Source: an uncultured Gardnerella sp. (lineage in GTDB: Bacteria; Actinomycetota; Actinomycetes; Actinomycetales; Bifidobacteriaceae). Taken from it: DNA of 17,184 bases. How positions within the stretch are numbered: position 1 is the first letter of the stretch; each line of letters starts with the position of its first letter. The notes under the pieces were generated by a model. That model was given only the letters and a program-made list of their open reading frames with translations. It was not told the origin of the DNA and did no database searches. The stretch is from assembly GCA_947254595.1 (NCBI GenBank), contig CAMYED010000019.1, positions 1-17,184 on the forward strand. Direction: 5' to 3'. This document shows positions 13,801 to 17,184 of the stretch, one piece after another. A program made the translations under genes and the position numbers.

Positions 13801-16003
13801 CTTTTTCACCAAACTCACTTCGAAGCGAATCCCAAGCGTTTATAAGCTTACGAAGTGGAACATTCTGAGTGCAAATTGAATCATCCGCTGAATTATCTTC
13901 TGAATTGTTCTCTGAATTGTTCTCTGAATTACACGCTGAATTACTCGCTGAATTACCCGCTACATTTTGCGAATCCAAAACCGCTGAAAGCGAAGCAATA
14001 GAACGCATTAAAGACTCAACATTCTTAAGCTTCGCGGGCTTTTCTAAATCTGGCCCAAAAGCAGAACCAGCTAAAGCGGAAGCGGCGGAATCAGAATCAC
14101 CACGAGTAATCGCAGCAAGCGGACTATCCATAATGCACTGCACGCTAGAACGCACAAAATCTGCCAAATTCGCAAGACTACGGCCGCTGCGAATTTGCGA
14201 CGAAATGCCGTAAATGCCCTGCTTAGCAAGCTGGGACAATTCAATAAGCGCAAACAAACCCTTAACAAACGGCTCGTCTTTTAATGGGCGAGTTACCAAG
14301 GAATATCGCACTGGCACGCCATCTGCGCGAAGCTGCTCGCCAAAAAAGCGGACGATCGAATTGTCGTGCGCAATTAAAGCCATATCGTTCCACTTGCGAC
14401 GATTTTTTACGTGCTCACGTTTCATCTGCCAAATCACGGCATCTAATTCTTCACGCTGAGAACGGTAAAGAGCAGTATTTACGGTTCCATCTTCGTTTAG
14501 CCGTAAATATTTTTGCGAATCACTAGAATATTGAATTTTATTAAGCTGATTTAGCGATTGTACCGGAAAAGCTCCAGCAAAAGCCGGCATTTTCCAAGGG
14601 CGATTTGGGGTTGCAATATACGAATCCAGTTGAGAAGAAAGAGAAAGAGAAACGCGGGCAGCTAGCAAATCGCGCATCGAAGTGGCTTGAGGGCGGTTTG
14701 CGGAATCGACGCGTGACTGCGAGGAATCCACAGAAGTTGAGGAATCCGCGGAAGTTGAGGAATCCGCGGAATCCGCATGTTTTAGACTCAACTCAGCAGC
14801 CTGCAAAATATTCAAAGCTACCGAAATTGCATAATCCGGATGCGCACCACGAAACGACTGCACAGACTCATCCGGATTCGCAAGAAGCAGCAAACGCGTT
14901 CCAAGCCCAAGCAAAGTCTCAACAAAACTCAAGCCAGCTAAAGTAATATCCTGAAAATCGTCAACAACAAGAAGCGCAGGAATCTCCGAAAAATCCGCTA
15001 AACCATTCTTCCCCAACTCATTCTTTCCCAGCTCATTCTTTCCCAGCTCGCGCGCAGCCTTAGCGCCTTCAACCAAAAGCTCGGAAGAATCCAAACGGAA
15101 TGAGTCATTATAAACCTTCGCAACCAACTTACGATACTCATTGCGCAAAGCAAAAACCAAACGCCACTGCGTATTACGACGATCAGCAAACACGGACACA
15201 GGCAAAACATTTTCGGACCCAGCGTAAGATTTAGACCCAGCGTGAGATTTTGCAAAATCAAGAAAACCTAAAACAGCCTGCTCTCGAGTTACATCACTAA
15301 CCCCAAGCTCATCCAAACGAGCAAGCATGTCTCGCAATTGGTGCATAAACGCGCCACTTATGCAGGAAGCAGAGGCGGTTTGATGCGCGGAAGTTGGCTG
15401 AGCGGAAGATGGCTGAGCGGAAGATGGCTGAGCGGAAGTTGCGGTTGCGAAATCAGCAGAACCGCCCGCACCAGCCAAAGTCAAAGGCGAAACCCAAAGT
15501 GGAGTCCCAAAATAATCCTTAAAAAGCGCGCAAACCGAGCAATCACCATTATCCCCACGCTCAACGTGACGAATATGCCGAAGCACAACCCGCCGCAGCA
15601 AAGAATCCTGCTCAGCACCATTAAGAAGCTTAGGAGCAGGCCTACGATTCCGCATGCAAAACGCAGAAATAATACGAAACGCAAGCGAAGACAACGTTCC
15701 AACCGGACGCGACTTTTCACTTACACCAATCTCGCGAATAATAATATTGTCAATACGCGCAGCCAAAGTGCGGTTTTGAACACACATTGCAGTGACATTA
15801 TTCGGCCAATGCTTATAACCCGCAATCGCAGCGCGCACAGCAAAACGCGTTTTACCAGTATTCGGAGCACCATACACAAGCAAAGCGCTAGTCGCGTCGC
15901 CGTTAGAATTACGCAAAGTGCCGTCAAATAAAGCTTGCAATGCTTGAAACGATTGCGATTCTTGCGACGATTGCGATTCTTTGGATACAGTGTTCTCACT
16001 CAT
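10868..16003 (-). CDS. adnA: AdnA-like helicase-nuclease subunit with degenerate motor motifs
   Basis: A 1711-aa protein with UvrD-like motor remnants and a RecB-type nuclease, the partner of the next gene. Walker A is intact: GAPNTGKT (45-52). Walker B is VDDFQD, with D349 where the catalytic Glu is usual. Motif III is ANPDESVQSFRGA instead of GD-x-x-QxI. Motif V is TTPAGSVGNHWP instead of TIHxSKGLEWP. Motif VI retains LLAITRAT (about 1105). The nuclease is complete: H1316 in GTLIH, D1513, D1531-Y-K1533 and Q1548-x3-Y1552. Cysteines C1289, C1292, C1691, C1697 and C1700 flank it, suggesting an Fe-S staple. In mycobacteria AdnB is the lead motor and AdnA the auxiliary, which fits this motif pattern. 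The protein is over 600 aa longer than mycobacterial AdnA, partly through at least nine repeat tracts. The start ATG has no good ribosome binding site but does have a close -10 box. An AddB-like subunit is the alternative reading. Confidence 0.82.
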   Translation of the reverse strand: MSENTVSKESQSSQESQSFQALQALFDGTLRNSNGDATSALLVYGAPNTGKTRFAVRAAIAGYKHWPNNVTAMCVQNRTLAARIDNIIIREIGVSEKSRPVGTLSSLAFRIISAFCMRNRRPAPKLLNGAEQDSLLRRVVLRHIRHVERGDNGDCSVCALFKDYFGTPLWVSPLTLAGAGGSADFATATSAQPSSAQPSSAQPTSAHQTASASCISGAFMHQLRDMLARLDELGVSDVTREQAVLGFLDFAKSHAGSKSYAGSENVLPVSVFADRRNTQWRLVFALRNEYRKLVAKVYNDSFRLDSSELLVEGAKAARELGKNELGKNELGKNGLADFSEIPALLVVDDFQDITLAGLSFVETLLGLGTRLLLLANPDESVQSFRGAHPDYAISVALNILQAAELSLKHADSADSSTSADSSTSVDSSQSRVDSANRPQATSMRDLLAARVSLSLSSQLDSYIATPNRPWKMPAFAGAFPVQSLNQLNKIQYSSDSQKYLRLNEDGTVNTALYRSQREELDAVIWQMKREHVKNRRKWNDMALIAHDNSIVRFFGEQLRADGVPVRYSLVTRPLKDEPFVKGLFALIELSQLAKQGIYGISSQIRSGRSLANLADFVRSSVQCIMDSPLAAITRGDSDSAASALAGSAFGPDLEKPAKLKNVESLMRSIASLSAVLDSQNVAGNSASNSACNSENNSENNSEDNSADDSICTQNVPLRKLINAWDSLRSEFGEKDFNSAPELSSPELSSPQVSVDNSYFDGDFKKDMRSLSLDACYLLCIADVAHFVDSNSRNESSIILNILQNMSPKNPHVGAFVKMWENVRKLALRFKQRPDLCGAKYALGEAWNICNVAERWQRAALQHNRDGYRANDRLDAAMRLFDYVSSYDSATSATSATSATSTESAASAASADSAASASSNILDFIAQIRGMEIEADSLARVAPVPDAVTLTTPAGSVGNHWPLVWMPTFQQGVWPNLASRSTMFGAESLTNLILNNNSLSNNSLNNNSLNKNSLNENRLNKDYLNEESLNKKCCGAREKEKREGENKFSSIVQTPQQLHYISGCADCTNGSDNFSEIDTKDFLFILASNDKSSVFSGEQRSFLLAITRATERLHISAQCSDSACPSDFLYYYLPERYYNNGDLRTPFTDFKIPFAGLDMDVRGLVCAARAQIVRAAAGKSGKYCEELKNSENFVKECAGNEKIYDAAKALSLLRKHGVDCADYRQWDFMSDVGEDSAAPVDEYSAVSAKASAPSAEASATSATSAPSAVASQNRPVVSLSPSAVDNMWACPVCGLIGRQFAGPQPGSAASYFGTLIHETARWASEDKHYDIPETFVEECSEKLDESDSAAYSPYASKVSRINSIANLMIEHYKSIAPELADIRNAKEHYSALSKQSNISRALHSIAQYLVTSYDQSSYNLCAEKDENGVLRLLTGEAKCLPSSIGELKKSYCELPTSAHFGFDDVTKVVNNTLESAGLPAVTVSDVFALLGALVGGWPDGACEDLQVHIHGRIDRLEKRKNADGSQSIRLLDYKTGKPLPASGVFNDLQLVCYQLALLFADKNPLISAANPPIISRSVLFHVVSNDYPAQDHGVAENVYQPPLCVGNSLNNAGIESRVGFRNMMRLTSCPEFLEVREFCPKGMSEQAWESFLKLHESAQWSLTMIARVFYAAAAVRSKQIVAHPTSAHVQYCRSKQVCPACAGRIDTVYEVR
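10874..10879 (-). promoter_or_regulatory. Ribosome binding site that fixes the adnB start
   Basis: GAGGTG on the minus strand, 8 nt before ATG 10863-10865, lies inside the last codons of adnA (encoding EVR). This makes the ATG far more likely than the upstream in-frame GTG at 10916 and suggests the two subunits are made in step. Confidence 0.75.
12200..12300. repeat. GCGGAAGTT-type 9-bp minisatellite in adnA
   Basis: Degenerate 9-bp units (plus-strand GCGGAAGTT, GCGGAAGCT, GCGGAAGGG) encode a Ser/Ala/Thr/Pro linker such as SATSATSAPSA, just before the cysteine pair and the nuclease domain. Confidence 0.75.
12920..13032. repeat. 15-bp minisatellite in adnA (NSLNN repeats)
   Basis: About seven units close to GTTCAGGCTGTTGTT (plus strand) encode a run of NNSLN/NKNSL/NENRL/NKDYL pentads. 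Units become more diverged toward the C-terminal end. The tract sits between motifs V and VI of the motor. Confidence 0.85.
13255..13346. repeat. 9-bp minisatellite in adnA (SAT/SAA repeats)
   Basis: Perfect GCGGAAGTT units (about four) followed by variant units encode SATSATSATS, then SAASAADSAAS. It is the cleanest 9-bp array in the window. Confidence 0.85.
13756..13790. repeat. 15-bp tandem repeat in adnA (SSPEL x2)
   Basis: GATGAAAGTTCAGGC occurs twice in tandem with a partial third unit on its left. It encodes PELSSPELSSPQVS. Confidence 0.7.
13881..13958. repeat. 12-bp minisatellite in adnA (ENNS/ACNS repeats)
   Basis: Units close to TCTGAATTGTTC encode SNSACNSENNSENNSEDNSADDS. All units are multiples of three. 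Confidence 0.75.
14721..14777. repeat. 18-bp tandem repeat in adnA (SADSST)
   Basis: GAGGAATCCGCGGAAGTT-like units encode SADSSTSADSSTSVDSSQS in the motor domain after motif III. Confidence 0.7.
15004..15050. repeat. 15-bp tandem repeat in adnA (ELGKN x3)
   Basis: Three units encode ELGKNELGKNELGKN, the last followed by GLAD. It lies shortly before Walker B. Confidence 0.75.
15387..15446. repeat. 15-bp tandem repeat in adnA (SSAQP)
   Basis: GCGGAAGATGGCTGA and variants are repeated three times plus a partial unit. They encode SAQPSSAQPSSAQPTSAH. The GCGGAAG core is shared with the 9-bp arrays and with the repeat in the neighbouring membrane-protein gene. Confidence 0.8.
15952..15980. repeat. 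GATTGCGATTCTT repeat at the adnA 5' end
   Basis: GATTGCGATTCTT occurs twice 18 bp apart, encoding SKESQSSQESQSF at residues 7-19, ahead of the motor domain. Confidence 0.6.
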
Positions 16004-16010
16004 ACAACCA

Positions 16011-16019
16011 ATTCTAGCA
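16011..16019 (-). promoter_or_regulatory. Extended -10 box directly before adnA
   Basis: TGC-TAGAAT on the minus strand has the TG extension and a 5/6 match to TATAAT. Only 7 nt separate it from the ATG, so transcription would begin at or next to the start codon and the mRNA would be leaderless. No -35 box is evident. Inferred from sequence only. Confidence 0.4.
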
Positions 16020-16048
16020 ACGAGGCAATAGCTGGGCGATAATCAACC

Positions 16049-16891
16049 TTAATTTTGCAAAACAGCGCGCGCACGAGCATCCTTAAGCGCAAGAAAAACG
16101 CGGCCAACACCAATAAAAATCAGCGTAAACACAATCAACAAATAAGCAACGCCAACGCCCAAAGTCGTAACATTAAAAGTCTGCGGCGCAAAACCAAACC
16201 AGCCGCAAGGAGCACCATAATTAAGGAAATTATAAGGCGCGCGCATTGCGTGAACACCCCAACGCACGCCCGCAAACTCGCTAAGCATAGCAGCGTACGC
16301 AACGTAAGCAAGCGGCGGAATCGTAGCGAAATAAATGTGCGCGCGAGAAGAGCGGAAGCGGTAATCAAAAAGCACAAAATCGACGATTGCAAGAAGCGGG
16401 GCGATTGCGTGCACGCAAAGGCTACTGCAACCATTAGTAAGGTAAGCGCCGACGAAACCGAGCTTGTTTGTAGGCGCGAGGAAGCAAAGGTACAGCGTAA
16501 AAGTGACCGCGATGGCGATTGTCATCATGAATTTGAAGATGTACCAGGCGTTGGATTTTGAGTCGAACCATGCGGTGGAGGATGGCTGCTCGGCGGCGGA
16601 AGCTGGCTGAGCGGCGGAAGCTGGCTGCGCGGCGGAAGCTGCGGAAGTGCGCGCGCGCATAAACGCAACAGAATCAAGCCAAAGCGACCCGGCTAAAGCG
16701 ACGCAAATCGTAAGATTAGAAAGATTCGTAAAGTAAGTGAACGTCATCCAGCCTTGCCACGAAGCAGCCATTCCGTAAACGGACGCGACGATTGCGATTG
16801 CGCGAATCGCAGTGCGCACCGCGTATTCGCGCGCGGTGAGCGGAGTTGCAGCGGCTGTGGTTTGTTGTTCGAGCATGGAATCGTTTGCCAT
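16049..16891 (-). CDS. Pr6Pr-type integral membrane protein, function unknown
   Basis: A 280-aa protein with six likely membrane helices (about residues 23-45, 56-76, 117-139, 155-175, 186-206 and 243-265). The pattern FTYFTNLSNLTICVA after helix 1 and HAIAPLLAIVDFVLFDYR (H161, D171) resembles the Pr6Pr family of predicted membrane proteins, for which I know no established activity. The loop between helices 2 and 3 (80-108) carries a Ser/Ala/Gln/Pro repeat coded by a tandem repeat. The start ATG at 16889-16891 has only a modest GCGAG upstream; ATG at 16874-16876 (MLEQQ) is a possible alternative. It ends 45 bp before adnA and could be co-transcribed, but adnA also has its own -10 candidate. 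Confidence 0.75.
   Translation of the reverse strand: MANDSMLEQQTTAAATPLTAREYAVRTAIRAIAIVASVYGMAASWQGWMTFTYFTNLSNLTICVALAGSLWLDSVAFMRARTSAASAAQPASAAQPASAAEQPSSTAWFDSKSNAWYIFKFMMTIAIAVTFTLYLCFLAPTNKLGFVGAYLTNGCSSLCVHAIAPLLAIVDFVLFDYRFRSSRAHIYFATIPPLAYVAYAAMLSEFAGVRWGVHAMRAPYNFLNYGAPCGWFGFAPQTFNVTTLGVGVAYLLIVFTLIFIGVGRVFLALKDARARAVLQN
16577..16645. repeat. In-frame SAAQPA repeat in the Pr6Pr gene
   Basis: GCGGCGGAAGCTGGCTGA-like units (about 18 bp, three copies) encode SAAQPASAAQPASAA in a loop between helices 2 and 3. The unit is close to the GCGGAAGATGGCTGA unit in adnA (15387-15446). Confidence 0.75.
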
Positions 16892-16948
16892 GTTGTTATC
16901 TCGCTTTCGTAACTTTAATCGCTTAATCTGCTTTTTTACTGATCTTGT

Positions 16949-16954
16949 TTTATA
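16949..16954 (-). promoter_or_regulatory. Candidate -10 box for the Pr6Pr gene
   Basis: TATAAA on the minus strand (5/6 match), 57 bp before the start codon. No convincing -35 hexamer at the normal distance. Confidence 0.3.
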
Positions 16955-16976
16955 TTGCGCACTTGTTTGGCGTGGC

Positions 16977-17118
16977 GCGAGTTTTGGGGGATTTCTCTCC
17001 TCGAACGCCCCGTCCTTCGTCGCTCTGGCTGCTAAAAGAGTTTAGTGTGTTCGCCTATCTTTAAGAATGTTGCTTCCTCAGTCCTCTTTTAGTTCTCGTA
17101 GAGAAATCCCCCAAACTC
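16977..17118. repeat. Nested inverted-repeat element (candidate MITE or structured RNA)
   Basis: Outer arms TTTGGGGGATTTCTCT (16983-16998) and its exact complement (17100-17115) give 16 bp. A further GAG/CTC pairs outside them with one bulged T. Inner arms CTAAAAGAG (17032-17040) and CTCTTTTAG (17084-17092) pair perfectly. The segments between them are asymmetric (33 nt and 7 nt). No ORF of note, no transposase and no target-site duplication at the ends. The rest of 16892-17184 is AT-rich leader DNA on the left and, on the right, unassigned sequence with a lone TTGACA (minus strand, 17123-17128). Confidence 0.75.
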
Positions 17119-17184
17119 TGCATGTCAATTCGTTAATAACCGTGCTTTATCGCAGAGATTTTTCGATTTTTCTTCTTCGCTCGG

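Noticed and set aside
15338..15931. A 197-codon plus-strand open frame rich in Arg, Asn and Ser
   Set aside because: It lies wholly antisense to the well-supported adnA motor domain, and its composition is typical of a reverse-frame shadow.
6468..16003. An anti-phage defence system built from two helicase-nucleases
   Set aside because: Gene order, paired motor-nuclease architecture and the actinobacterial context fit housekeeping AdnAB recombination repair. No defence partner gene, integrase or phage gene is nearby.
16977..17118. A tRNA or 6S-like RNA gene
   Set aside because: A GTTCGAG on the minus strand recalls a T loop but has no matching stem or cloverleaf. The closing stem and bubble recall 6S RNA, but the bubble is strongly asymmetric and no suitable promoter is placed before it.
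17101..17128. A promoter from the perfect TTGACA on the minus strand
   Set aside because: No acceptable -10 hexamer at 16-18 bp downstream.

Overview
The window looks like chromosomal DNA from a low-GC member of the Bifidobacteriaceae, with Gardnerella-type the best guess. This rests on an actinobacterial RNase J with an N-terminal extension, a tandem pair of AdnAB-type motor-nuclease genes, and only moderate GC by eye. Genus is an inference; no rRNA or marker gene is present. All seven recognisable protein genes lie on the minus strand, so transcription runs from high to low coordinates. I see no tRNA, rRNA, CRISPR array, transposase or phage gene.

Layout in transcription order. 16892-17184 is gene-free and holds a nested inverted-repeat element. 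16049-16891 encodes a six-helix Pr6Pr-type membrane protein. It is followed 45 bp later by an adnA-like gene (10868-16003, 1711 aa) and, after a 2-nt gap, an adnB-like gene (6468-10865, 1465 aa). Each of these carries an N-terminal UvrD-like motor and a C-terminal RecB-type nuclease. Together they should form the double-strand-break resection machine that replaces RecBCD or AddAB in many Actinobacteria. The AdnB motor motifs are intact, while the AdnA motor motifs are degenerate. Both nuclease active sites are complete. Both proteins are far longer than mycobacterial AdnA and AdnB, and part of the excess is in-frame minisatellite tracts (units of 9-18 bp) coding for Ser/Ala/Glu/Asn-rich linkers.

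After a 243-bp intergenic region with a hairpin and an array of TTGC-N-GCAA half-site pairs come a GNAT acetyltransferase (5529-6224), an MFS permease (3959-5377), ribonuclease J (2026-3822) and the N-terminal three quarters of an M1 aminopeptidase N (1-1894, running off the left edge). The spacer between the MFS gene and the RNase J gene has a 24-bp direct repeat with a palindromic core. One copy covers the spacer of the best RNase J promoter candidate. The spacer between RNase J and pepN is an AT-rich array of about 10-bp units, phased with the DNA helix.

I found no clear unknown multi-gene system. The points most worth following are the repeat-expanded AdnAB pair with its altered motor and cysteine pattern, the nested inverted-repeat element at the right edge, and the repeat arrays in the intergenic regions.
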